This document shows, piece after piece, positions 54,012 to 62,598 of a stretch of 64,000 nt of DNA (its first letter is position 1; each line of letters starts with the position of its first letter). The notes beneath the pieces are model-generated. The model ran no database searches, was not told where the DNA came from, and saw nothing but the letters and a program-made list of their open reading frames with translations. A program made the translations under genes and the position numbers. This DNA comes from CALGLS01 sp047626155 (lineage in GTDB: Bacteria > Bacteroidota > Bacteroidia > Chitinophagales > Saprospiraceae), in the NCBI GenBank assembly GCA_047626155.1, contig JBLHRR010000009.1:11553-75552 (forward strand), in the 5' to 3' direction.

Positions 54012-54210
54012 AGGAATTCGCTACTCAAAGTTGAAATTAAAGCAACGTAACTGTTCGCTATCGGGGAGCGAATAGCGTTGTTAAAAGTAGGTCATTTCGG
54101 AATCTTAAAGACAGGCTCAGAAAGGAGATAGATTTATTGATAGAGAATTGTTCAATTAGGGTAATGATTGAGTTGTGGTTTTTATTCATTGCGACCAATC
54201 GTATTTTAAA

Positions 54211-54279
54211 TCACGCAGAGGCCGCAGAGTGCGTAGAGCGAACGTATTTTTCGCGCCTAACTCTGCGGCCTCTGCGTGA
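54211..54279. repeat. TCACGCAGAGGCCGCAGAGT palindrome
   Basis: A perfect 20-bp inverted repeat: 54211-54230 with 54260-54279, with a 29-base loop. Related to the split copy at 49487-49612. Confidence 0.85.
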
Positions 54280-54301
54280 GTAAATCTACATTCGGTACAC
54301 T

Positions 54302-54431
54302 ACAGTGTTACACTAAAAATAATTTCCCGATTTCTTTGGTGGAAACGATTATATAAATCACTCTCCCTTTGGTTGTTTTGATTTACATAATCGTTTCCAA
54401 ATCGGGAAGTTAATTTTTCGTTGTTACTAAG
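54302..54431 (+). repeat. 130-bp MITE-like palindrome, family A, copy 3
   Basis: Nearly identical to 12771-12900. Its right end (GTTGTTACTAAG) faces mutS, 70 bases away. It is again upstream of a gene and in the same relative orientation as the other two copies. Confidence 0.9.
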
Positions 54432-54501
54432 ATAATACGATAGTGGGAGAAGTTAATAGTTATAGTTAACAGTTAAAAGGATATTCCCTATCTTCGCCAT
54501 C

Positions 54502-57153
54502 GTGAGTAACAAGACAAAAAAAACAACCAAGAAGGAAGGGAGAGTAACGCCATTGATGCAACAATATTTCGGGCTAAAAGCAAAATACCCCGAAGCCATT
54601 ATGCTGTTTCGAGTAGGCGATTTCTATGAAACTTTTGCCGAGGATGCCATTACCGCATCCCGTGTTTTAGGCATTACCCTGACCAAGAGAAACAACGGTG
54701 GCGTCGACATAGAGTTGGCCGGATTTCCCTACCATTCATTGGACACTTATCTACCTCGACTGGTTCGTGCCGGACATCGAGTGGCCATTTGTGAGCAACT
54801 AGAAAAGCCTTCCAAGGAAAAGAAAATTGTGAAGCGAGGCGTAACAGAAATAGTGACGCCAGGTATTGCGGTCAACGATCAGTTGTTGGATCATAAAACC
54901 AATAATTTCTTGGCAGCTGTTGCTTTTGGCAAAAAGAACCACCACGGAATAGCATTGTTAGATATTTCCACTGGAGAGTTTATAGTCAGTGAAGGTAACC
55001 TCCAATATGTCGATAAGTTGTTGCAGGGCTTAAAGCCAAACGAGGTACTGTTTGCACGAACGGCCGCCAAACAATTTACCCAGCAATTCGGCGATCAGTT
55101 TTACACCTTTACTTTAGACGATTGGGTTTTTACCTCAGACTATGCCCGGGAGAAATTGCTGGCTCAGTTTGAAGTACAATCCCTCAAAGGTTTTGGTGTG
55201 GAAGAATTAGAGATGGCACAAATGGCTGCGGGAGCAGTGTTACATTATTTAGCTACAACCGAAAATACGAATCTCAAACACGTCAATGCCATCAGTAGAA
55301 TCGAAGCAGACAAATACGTTTGGTTGGATCGGTTTACCATTAGAAATTTAGAACTACTTTATAGTCAGCATGAAAATGGGGTGACGCTGATAGATGTATT
55401 GGACAAAACGGTTTCCCCAATGGGAGCGCGTTTGTTAAAGAAGTGGGTGGTGTTGCCACTAAAAATGAAGGCGGCCATCCAAGGACGATTGGAAGTAGTG
55501 GAGTTTTTCATTAGAGAACAGGAACTTAAACAAGAGCTGGATGGGAACATTCGACTTATCGGAGATTTAGAACGATTGATTTCTAAAGTGCCTTTGGGCA
55601 AAGTGAATCCAAGAGAAGTGGTCCAATTGAAGCGCGCGCTAAAGGCCATTGCACCTATAAAAGAAAGTCTGGCGAAAAGTGGAAATGCTTCGCTAGAAAA
55701 AATAGCGGACGGATTGAACCCTTGCGTGAAATTGAAAGATCAGATTGAAAAAGAAATCAATGAAGATCCTCCGGTTTTGGTTAGTAAAGGTAATGTTATA
55801 AATGATGGTGTTAATGAGGAGTTGGATGATTTGAGGAATATTATAAATAACGGGAAAGAATTGTTATTAGATATCCAAAGGGAGGAGGCAGAAAAGACGG
55901 GCATCACGAATTTGAAGATTGGTTTTAATAATGTCTTTGGTTATTATTTAGAAGTTACCAATAAATACAAAAATCAAGGACTTATTCCAGATAACTGGGT
56001 TAGAAAACAAACACTGACCAACGCGGAACGCTACATCACAGATGAGTTGAAAAAGCTGGAATCGAAGATATTAGGAGCAGAAGAAAAGATACAGGCACTG
56101 GAAAGCAGGTTGTTCCAAACGCTGGTCATGATCATAGCGGATTACATTCGACCGATACAACACAATGCTTCTCTGATAGCACAAATCGATTGCTTGATGT
56201 CCTTCGCTAAAATAGCCATAAAAAATGAATACTGCCGTCCAACGATAACAGAGGATGGTAAAATCGACATCAAAGAAGGACGCCACCCGGTGATAGAACA
56301 GCAATTGCCACTTGGCGAAAGCTACATCCCCAACGACGTTTACCTCGACAACGATGATCAGCAAATTCTCATGATTACAGGCCCGAACATGGCCGGTAAA
56401 TCCGCCCTCCTCCGACAAACCGCTTTGATTTGTCTGATGGGCCAAATGGGAAGTTTCGTTCCTGCAAAAGCCGCCAGCATTGGTATCGTCGACAAAGTCT
56501 TTACTAGGGTAGGGGCCTCCGATAATATCTCTAGTGGAGAATCCACCTTCATGGTCGAAATGAATGAGACCGCTAGTATCATGAATAACATTTCGGACAA
56601 TAGTTTGATCCTTCTGGACGAGATAGGAAGAGGGACTTCTACCTTTGATGGGGTTTCCATCGCCTGGTCGATCGCGGAGTTTTTACATACCAATGGCCAA
56701 GCCAAACCCAAGACGCTTTTTGCAACGCACTACCACGAGTTGAATGAGCTAAACAACAAATTTCCAAGAATTAAAAACTTCCACATCTCTACAAAAGAAG
56801 TCGGCCAAAAAGTCATCTTCTTACGAAAGTTGGTAGCAGGAGGTAGCAATCACAGTTTTGGTATTTACGTTGCTAAGATGGCCGGAATGCCGAAAAGTAT
56901 TGTCAAACGGGCTGCTGATATTCTAAAGCAACTGGAGCAACATAGTATTGATAACAATAATTTGGGGGTCAAATCCAAAAACGCTAGAAAGCAGCTCAAG
57001 CAAATGCCGGAGCCGATGCAGTTGAGTTTTTTTGAAGCGAATGATCCGGTAGGGGCGAAGCTGAAAGAAGTGCTGGAAGATATGGATGTGAATGGGATGA
57101 CGCCGATTGAGGCTTTGATGAAGTTGAATGAGATGAAGGGGATGGTTGAGTAG
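54502..57153 (+). CDS. mutS: DNA mismatch repair protein MutS
   Basis: 883 residues from a GTG start. Mismatch-binding domain I with the Phe-x-Glu motif (GDFYETF, about 41-47). Connector, lever and clamp domains follow. ATPase Walker A is GPNMAGKSALLRQ (about 628-640), Walker B LILLDEIGRGTSTFDG, then THYHEL. It recognises mispaired bases and recruits MutL. The C-terminal helix-turn-helix dimer region ends GMTPIEALMKLNEMK. Length fits the family (about 850-890). Confidence 0.97.
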   Translation: MSNKTKKTTKKEGRVTPLMQQYFGLKAKYPEAIMLFRVGDFYETFAEDAITASRVLGITLTKRNNGGVDIELAGFPYHSLDTYLPRLVRAGHRVAICEQLEKPSKEKKIVKRGVTEIVTPGIAVNDQLLDHKTNNFLAAVAFGKKNHHGIALLDISTGEFIVSEGNLQYVDKLLQGLKPNEVLFARTAAKQFTQQFGDQFYTFTLDDWVFTSDYAREKLLAQFEVQSLKGFGVEELEMAQMAAGAVLHYLATTENTNLKHVNAISRIEADKYVWLDRFTIRNLELLYSQHENGVTLIDVLDKTVSPMGARLLKKWVVLPLKMKAAIQGRLEVVEFFIREQELKQELDGNIRLIGDLERLISKVPLGKVNPREVVQLKRALKAIAPIKESLAKSGNASLEKIADGLNPCVKLKDQIEKEINEDPPVLVSKGNVINDGVNEELDDLRNIINNGKELLLDIQREEAEKTGITNLKIGFNNVFGYYLEVTNKYKNQGLIPDNWVRKQTLTNAERYITDELKKLESKILGAEEKIQALESRLFQTLVMIIADYIRPIQHNASLIAQIDCLMSFAKIAIKNEYCRPTITEDGKIDIKEGRHPVIEQQLPLGESYIPNDVYLDNDDQQILMITGPNMAGKSALLRQTALICLMGQMGSFVPAKAASIGIVDKVFTRVGASDNISSGESTFMVEMNETASIMNNISDNSLILLDEIGRGTSTFDGVSIAWSIAEFLHTNGQAKPKTLFATHYHELNELNNKFPRIKNFHISTKEVGQKVIFLRKLVAGGSNHSFGIYVAKMAGMPKSIVKRAADILKQLEQHSIDNNNLGVKSKNARKQLKQMPEPMQLSFFEANDPVGAKLKEVLEDMDVNGMTPIEALMKLNEMKGMVE

Positions 57154-57283
57154 GTGGTTAATTGGTTGGATTGGTGGATTAGTTAATTGGTACTCTTGGC
57201 TCGCGAAAAATCGTAGCGTTCTCCTTGCGTCGTTGCAGTTACCTTATACCTTAGATTGCTTGGAGAATAGTACCTAAAGAAAC

Positions 57284-57700
57284 ATGGAAACACTTCCCGA
57301 AATTAAAATATCCACAGACAAATCCCTTTTGGATATTTTCGTTATTTGCCAGTTCCTGAAGAGCAGTTATTGGGCAAGTCAACGAACAGAAGAGGATATC
57401 AAAACCTCCATAGAGAATTCCATCTGTTATGGAATGTACTTGGACGGGAAGCAAATTGGTTTTATCAGAGTATTGACAGACAAGATAGTCTTTGCCTATT
57501 TAATGGACGTTTTTATACTGGAAGAACATCGTGGGAATGGCTATTCTAAGCTGTTATTAAATACGATTCTGAATAGTACTGATTTTCAAAAGGTAGGACG
57601 TTGGGTATTGATAACAAAAGATGCACATTGGCTGTATACGAAATTGGGCTTTACGGAATTAGCACAACCGGAGCGTTTTATGGAGCGAAGATTAAAATAA
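57284..57700 (+). CDS. GNAT-family N-acetyltransferase
   Basis: 138 residues. Acetyl-CoA-binding motif A: VFILEEHRGNGYSKLLLN (about 78-95) with the RGNGYS loop. The upstream strand IGFIRVLTDKIVFAYLMDV and the C-terminal KDAHWLYTKLGFTEL match small GNATs. Substrate unknown. It precedes the ABC exporter genes by 31 bases on the same strand, so it may be cotranscribed with them. Confidence 0.88.
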   Translation: METLPEIKISTDKSLLDIFVICQFLKSSYWASQRTEEDIKTSIENSICYGMYLDGKQIGFIRVLTDKIVFAYLMDVFILEEHRGNGYSKLLLNTILNSTDFQKVGRWVLITKDAHWLYTKLGFTELAQPERFMERRLK

Positions 57701-57731
57701 AACAGCATAAACATTTAAAACAAATGAAACT

Positions 57732-58613
57732 ATGTTAGCCATCCAAACCAAAAGCCTCACCAAATACTACGGCCAACAAATCGGGATTAAAAACATCTCC
57801 CTCGAAATTCAAGATGGTGAAATCTTCGGATTCATTGGCCCCAACGGCGCCGGTAAATCAACCACCATTCGAACCCTACTTGGCTTACTCATTCCCCAAT
57901 CCGGCACCGCCACTATTTTCGGAAAAGACATCCGTACAGACGGACAGGAGATCAGAAAAAAAATTGGCTACCTCCCCTCAGAAGTCAATTACTACAATGA
58001 AATGACTTCCCGCGAACTGCTAGAATACCACTGCCGCTTCTACGGCATTGATGATTATACCGAAGTGGATCGTTTAGCAGCAGTTTTCAAACTAGACCTC
58101 AACAAACAAATTACAGACCTCTCTTTTGGAAATAAAAAGAAGTGCGGCATCATCCAGTCCATCATTCATAAACCAGATTTGTTAATTATGGATGAACCGA
58201 CCTCCGGCCTTGATCCATTGATGAAAAACGTATTCTTTGAATTACTAGAAGAAGAAAATAAAAAAGGAACGACCATTTTTTTTAGTTCTCATGTCCTTTC
58301 CGAAATTCAAAGAATCTGTGATCGGGCAGCTGTGATTCGGGATGGTGAAATCGTTGCGACAGAAGACATACAATCGCTGTTGAAAAAACAAATGAAAAAA
58401 GTAACATTAGTTTTTCAGAAGAAGCCAGCGGATTTTCATTTGCCGAAAGGCGTCCAAAAACCACATTGGTTTAATAATAAGCTCACCTGCGAATATGTAG
58501 GCCCCGTTAAAGAACTCACCCAGTGGATGGCCAGTCTTGATCTGGTAGATTGCGTACTGGAAGAACCCGATTTAGAATCCATTTTCATGAACTACTATCA
58601 ACATGAACAATAA
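57732..58613 (+). CDS. ABC transporter ATP-binding protein (CcmA/YhaQ-like)
   Basis: 293 residues. Walker A GPNGAGKST (36-44), signature DLSFGNKKKCG in place of LSGGQ, Walker B LLIMDEPTSGLDP and switch His in FFSSHVLSE. The C-terminal 75 residues are an accessory domain. It pairs with the permease gene that overlaps its 3' end by 11 bases. Such two-gene systems export lipids, peptides or bacteriocins. Substrate unknown. Confidence 0.92.
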   Translation: MLAIQTKSLTKYYGQQIGIKNISLEIQDGEIFGFIGPNGAGKSTTIRTLLGLLIPQSGTATIFGKDIRTDGQEIRKKIGYLPSEVNYYNEMTSRELLEYHCRFYGIDDYTEVDRLAAVFKLDLNKQITDLSFGNKKKCGIIQSIIHKPDLLIMDEPTSGLDPLMKNVFFELLEEENKKGTTIFFSSHVLSEIQRICDRAAVIRDGEIVATEDIQSLLKKQMKKVTLVFQKKPADFHLPKGVQKPHWFNNKLTCEYVGPVKELTQWMASLDLVDCVLEEPDLESIFMNYYQHEQ

Positions 58614-59409
58614 CCTATACACCAAGGAACTTAAGCGAAATCGAAAGAATCTGATGATTTGGACGAGTATTGTTATGGGACTAACCATGTTGGTCATGTC
58701 TCTTTTTCCTTTCATCAAAAAAATGGGTACTGAAATGGCTGCACTCATGAAAAGCATGCCGGAAGGCCTCTCCAAAGCGATGAGTCTGAATGCGGATACC
58801 TGGAGTAATATCCTAGGTGGTTACAATACCTACTACGGTATTTACATCATTGTCATCATAGGGATTTATACCACATCCACTGGTGCTACGATTCTTTCGA
58901 AAGAAGAAAGAGACCGCACCGCCGAGTTCTTATTGACAAAGCCGCTTTCACGTAAAGCTATTTTTACTACAAAAATGATGAGCCTGTTTACACTGGTTTT
59001 CGCTATTCAATTGTTACAAACACTAGCGGCCATAATCGGGATCTTAATCTTCGGAGAAGGAGAAGCAGACTGGCGTATTTTTGCTACCATGCAATTCCAC
59101 GGCCTGGTGCTGGTTTTCTTTTTTACCTGCATCGGAGTCCTCATTCCTGTGTACGTCGGATCTAAAAATAATTTTATGGGGATGGCTGTAGGTTTAGTGT
59201 TCGGTGCCTTTTTTCTGAGTGCTATTGCAAAAGCGGCAGAGGGTTTGGACTGGATTGGCTATGCTACTCCCTTTGGTTATTTGGGTTTTGAAATCTTTGA
59301 ACCGGGGTATGGTGTGGCTTGGGGAGCTGTGGTGTTTTTTGTGGTTGTAGGTGTTTTGTTATTAGTGCTGGCTTTGAGGAAGTTTGAGCGGTTGGATATT
59401 GGGGCTTGA
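58603..59409 (+). CDS. ABC-2 type transporter permease
   Basis: 268 residues with six transmembrane helices (about 18-40, 65-90, 110-135, 145-165, 172-195 and 238-258), and the TGATILSKEERDRTAEFLLTKP loop (about 93-114) of ABC-2 permeases of the NosY/BcrB group. Start overlaps the ATPase gene (ATGAA), so translation is coupled. Forms the membrane part of the exporter. Confidence 0.9.
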   Translation: MNNNLYTKELKRNRKNLMIWTSIVMGLTMLVMSLFPFIKKMGTEMAALMKSMPEGLSKAMSLNADTWSNILGGYNTYYGIYIIVIIGIYTTSTGATILSKEERDRTAEFLLTKPLSRKAIFTTKMMSLFTLVFAIQLLQTLAAIIGILIFGEGEADWRIFATMQFHGLVLVFFFTCIGVLIPVYVGSKNNFMGMAVGLVFGAFFLSAIAKAAEGLDWIGYATPFGYLGFEIFEPGYGVAWGAVVFFVVVGVLLLVLALRKFERLDIGA

Positions 59410-59427
59410 GGTAGGAGCCTAGCGAGC

Positions 59428-60576
59428 CTATTTGTAAATCTTTACGCCAAAGCTGGTTTGTTGATCGATAATAAATGTTGGCTCAGGGTTACCATTTTTA
59501 CGAAGTGCCGCTTTAGCCCTTTTTACACCAACGTTAAAACTATTGATATATCCTAGGTTTTTAGCAGCCTCCGCTATTGTAGGGTTTCGATAATCATTTT
59601 TATCTGGGAAGTTTTCGGGCCTTGCGTCGCCGTATAAACCACCGGGGTTAATTATCTCTATTCGATCATCAAATTCGTAAAATTTTATAGCAGCATTGGA
59701 CTGGTAATCCCTATAGATAACTGCATTGTAGAGCAACTCTTGTATTGCTGCACTAGGATAAGAAAAACGATATTGTTCAGTAAGGTTATGTTGGACTTTC
59801 TTCACGATTTGAGATTGAATGAATTCATTCATTATTCGCATTTGTGTTGTCAAATCACCATCAAAGCCATACTCGTACACAAAGTCACTAACCTCATCAG
59901 GACCATTGAATTTAACATACTGAACGTTTGCTCCTGGCAGATAAAATCTGGGATTCTTTCCAAATAACAATATACCTGCATTAGTTGGACAATCAGATTT
60001 TAAATCATAAAATTTTAAAGAAGCGAGTTGTTCTTTAGTGTCACGACCATTAGCTTTCAATGTTTCTTCATCGGTTGCAGTTGGCAGATAACTTAAGGTG
60101 AAAATATTTATGCTTAAATCATCAAGTGTACTTCCAAAGCAGGGTTGTGTATCAAAAGACCTGGCAAAAGTAGATCGTTTTTTGCTTAAAATTCGCTCTT
60201 CTGCTTCATTGGCAACTCCTTTCCTTGGGCCAATCCTAACACATACTTTTCCTTTGTATCTTACAGGTGGTACCATAGAAGGCTGTACTTCCACGACGGC
60301 CAGATCACCTTCATCGAATGAAAACTTCTCTACGACCATTGCTGGTGGAGGAACAATTCTTCCATCTGTCCGGAAACCCAGTAATGTTTGGATTAATTGT
60401 TCATCAATATCAATTCCTTCAATCGAACCATCATCGTTAGCTCCAATGATGAGATAACCGGGGAGCCCTTTCCCAACCATATCATTACTGAAAGAGCAAA
60501 TCGCCTCACTAAATTTATTGGTATCGGTTTTCGATATCGTTTTCTCAACTCGATCAGCCTCTAGCTCTGTAAGCAA
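59428..60576 (-). CDS. AlbA_2/Schlafen-like ATP-binding protein, N-terminus probably disturbed
   Basis: 382 residues from the first usable start (TTG at 60576). The N-terminal AlbA_2 (divergent AAA-4/Schlafen) domain holds FSNDMVGKGLPGYLIIGAND and VRYKGKVCVRIGPRK. The C-terminal GHKL-like ATPase-type domain (about 250-382) holds YPSAAIQELLYNAVIYRDY and NPGGLYGDARPENFP. In frame upstream of the TTG lies LILTKAKLSE, which fits the expected family N-terminus, but no ATG precedes it, only a stop at 60613. A 25-bp family A end (60609-60633) lies there, so the original start may be lost. Such proteins are often regulators or defence-associated. Confidence 0.75.
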   Translation of the reverse strand: MLTELEADRVEKTISKTDTNKFSEAICSFSNDMVGKGLPGYLIIGANDDGSIEGIDIDEQLIQTLLGFRTDGRIVPPPAMVVEKFSFDEGDLAVVEVQPSMVPPVRYKGKVCVRIGPRKGVANEAEERILSKKRSTFARSFDTQPCFGSTLDDLSINIFTLSYLPTATDEETLKANGRDTKEQLASLKFYDLKSDCPTNAGILLFGKNPRFYLPGANVQYVKFNGPDEVSDFVYEYGFDGDLTTQMRIMNEFIQSQIVKKVQHNLTEQYRFSYPSAAIQELLYNAVIYRDYQSNAAIKFYEFDDRIEIINPGGLYGDARPENFPDKNDYRNPTIAEAAKNLGYINSFNVGVKRAKAALRKNGNPEPTFIIDQQTSFGVKIYK

Positions 60577-60608
60577 TTCACTAAGTTTTGCTTTTGTTAA
60601 TATTAGAC

Positions 60609-60633
60609 GAAATTATTTTTTGTGTAATACTAA
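60609..60633 (-). repeat. Isolated 25-bp left end of family A
   Basis: Read on the minus strand it is the first 25 bases of the 130-bp element (TAGTATTACACAAAAAATAA plus TTTC). The rest of the element is absent. It abuts the 5' end of the AlbA_2 gene. Confidence 0.65.
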
Positions 60634-60658
60634 ATATATGCAATATAGAAATTATTAA

Positions 60659-61075
60659 TCAACCAACCGCTTTCCAAGCTACCGCCTTAATCTCAATCAA
60701 CAAATTAGGATGCGGCAACTGATGCACCGCCACCGTAGTTCGAGTAGGCCCAGTATGATCGAAAAAAGTACCATAAACCTCATTATAACCTTTGAAATCT
60801 TTCATGTCTACCAAGAAAGTAGAAATATCAATAAGGTCAGAAAGGTCAGCACCAATGCTTCCTAGGAGCGCTCCAATGTTTTCAATCACCGCCTTAGTCT
60901 GAAGCCTAATATCCAATTCCCATTTTCCATCTTCTCCCAACACCGCACCTACATGTGTGTTGTCTGGACGTCGGCTGCTGGTTCCAGAGACATAGATGAA
61001 ATTGCCCACTCTTTTTACGTGAGGGTAGTTACCTAAAGGTTGAGCTTTATCTGAGAGTACTTTTGATTCTTTCAT
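60659..61075 (-). CDS. RidA-family protein, probably 2-aminomuconate deaminase
   Basis: About 138 residues from the ATG at 61075; an ATG eight codons upstream (61099) lies in repeat-derived sequence. RidA fold with NFIYVSGTSSRRPDN (about 25-39), TKAVIENIGALLGSIGAD-like helix, and PTRTTVAVHQLPHPNLLIEIKAVA, which holds the active-site arginine and the terminal IEIKAVA. RidA proteins hydrolyse enamine/imine intermediates. A subgroup deaminates 2-aminomuconate. The gene order with kynurenine monooxygenase and an ACMSD-like gene favours that role. Confidence 0.85.
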   Translation of the reverse strand: MKESKVLSDKAQPLGNYPHVKRVGNFIYVSGTSSRRPDNTHVGAVLGEDGKWELDIRLQTKAVIENIGALLGSIGADLSDLIDISTFLVDMKDFKGYNEVYGTFFDHTGPTRTTVAVHQLPHPNLLIEIKAVAWKAVG

Positions 61076-61094
61076 TTTTGTTGATGTTGATAAA

Positions 61095-61166
61095 AGCATT
61101 TAGCTACTGGCAGTTGGCTCGCATTATAGGGAAGCCAACTGCCAACTGCTAAAAGCCAGCTGCTAT
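61095..61166. repeat. Family E palindrome, copy 3
   Basis: TTTAGCTACTGGCAGTTGGC and GCCAACTGCCAACTGCTAAA flank TCGCATTATAGGGAA. It lies between the KMO and RidA genes and contributes the upstream ATG of the RidA frame. Confidence 0.75.
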
Positions 61167-61171
61167 AAAGT

Positions 61172-62533
61172 TTAATAATCCAATTTCCCCAACGCCATAA
61201 CCTTCTCATAAACCTCCCCAATCTCAACCTCCTCCACCTCCTTATCCGCACACATCTTCAGCAACAACTCATCCTGCGCTCTCCCCAATTCCATCGCCTT
61301 CGCATAAGGCATATCTGCACGGAAAGTAACCAGCGAATATTTAGAATAATAATCAGGATGCTTCTGCTCCAACTGCATTTCCAATTTCCGTTTCTTCTTG
61401 AAATCCTCATCATCCACTTTATCCTGCATCTCTATGAAATTGTCAATGGCAAGGTCAGCAATGGCATTCGTATTTCGGTAACGTAATTCCTGAAACTGTT
61501 GAAAAGCTTTGGTCCAGTCTCCATCAAATTCATCCATGACATCATCAAAAACGCGGACGTCTTCAAAGGAAGCATTCATGCCTTGGCCATAGAAAGGCAC
61601 AATCGCATGAGCCGCATCGCCCATAATCAAAGTCTTCCCGAAAGCCTGCCAAGGATAGCATTTAATCGTACCTAAAGTACCGACCGGATTTTCAAAGAAC
61701 TCTTCTACATAATTCGGAATATATGGAATCAGGGTAGGGAAGTATTCTTCAAAAAAGTCTTGTACCTTTTCTTTTGTAGTTAAATTGTTAAAACCAACGT
61801 CACCCTCGAAAGGGTGGAACATGGTCACGGTAAAACTACCATCCAAATTCGGAAGCGCAATGATCATGAAAGATCCTCGTGGCCAAATGTGCAAGGCGTT
61901 TTTCTCTATTTGATAAGCGCCATCTTTGCCTGGTTGAATAGTCAATTCTTTATAACCATGTCGTAGGAAATCCTGAGAATAGTTGAATAACAATTGCGTA
62001 GTTTTCCCCATCATGGCTTTCCGAACAGCAGAGCCCGCGCCATCCGTTCCGATTACTACAGAACCATTGTCTGTGACAGTATCGTTTGTAGTAGCATTGT
62101 TGAAAGAGGCCGTCGCGTTCTCCAAATCAACATTGGTACATTTATGATTGAAGAACAAGGTAATATTTTCTTCCTTTTCTGCCATGTTTAATAAAGACAC
62201 ATTAAGTCCCCACCTCGAGACGGAATTAATATAATCTTCTTCCCGTCCACTATATTTTGACAAAAAGGAATCGCCACCTAATGGATGAATCAATCGCCCT
62301 TTCATAGGAATACATTCCTTTAGGATTTCTTCTTTCAAACCCACCTTATCCAAAGCCGCAAGTCCTCGGCTAGAGAGTGCCAAGTTGATGGAGCGCCCTG
62401 CACCTACGGATTCTAAGCGCATGTCACCACTACGCTCGTAGAGATGGATTTGGTAGCCACGTTGGGCCATGCGTACTGCGAGAAGGGTTCCGCAAAGGCC
62501 TGCGCCGACTATGATTATTTTTTCTTTTTCCAT
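61172..62533 (-). CDS. kmo: Kynurenine 3-monooxygenase
   Basis: 453 residues. FAD-binding Rossmann motif VGAGLCG (9-15), the KMO-typical GRSINLALSSRG (about 46-57), a DG motif IGTDGAGSAVR (about 160-170) and GDAAHAIVPFYGQGMNASFED (the GD motif region). It hydroxylates L-kynurenine to 3-hydroxykynurenine with NADPH and O2. The C-terminal helix of eukaryotic, membrane-bound KMO is absent, as in bacterial forms. It is flanked by the ACMSD-like and RidA genes in one orientation. Confidence 0.93.
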   Translation of the reverse strand: MEKEKIIIVGAGLCGTLLAVRMAQRGYQIHLYERSGDMRLESVGAGRSINLALSSRGLAALDKVGLKEEILKECIPMKGRLIHPLGGDSFLSKYSGREEDYINSVSRWGLNVSLLNMAEKEENITLFFNHKCTNVDLENATASFNNATTNDTVTDNGSVVIGTDGAGSAVRKAMMGKTTQLLFNYSQDFLRHGYKELTIQPGKDGAYQIEKNALHIWPRGSFMIIALPNLDGSFTVTMFHPFEGDVGFNNLTTKEKVQDFFEEYFPTLIPYIPNYVEEFFENPVGTLGTIKCYPWQAFGKTLIMGDAAHAIVPFYGQGMNASFEDVRVFDDVMDEFDGDWTKAFQQFQELRYRNTNAIADLAIDNFIEMQDKVDDEDFKKKRKLEMQLEQKHPDYYSKYSLVTFRADMPYAKAMELGRAQDELLLKMCADKEVEEVEIGEVYEKVMALGKLDY

Positions 62534-62598
62534 GTTTCTTTTTTGTAACCGTAACGGCGCTACGAAGATGCAACGTTCTACAGCATCAATTAACTAAT

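Larger units (their letters stand above)
53890..54501. other. 612-base gap between the hypothetical gene and mutS
   Basis: It holds the minus-strand promoter box at 54004-54011, the TCACGCAGAGGC palindrome at 54211-54279, and the family A element at 54302-54431. A TATCTTCG box at 54489-54496 ends 5 bases before the mutS start codon. No gene is seen. Confidence 0.6.
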
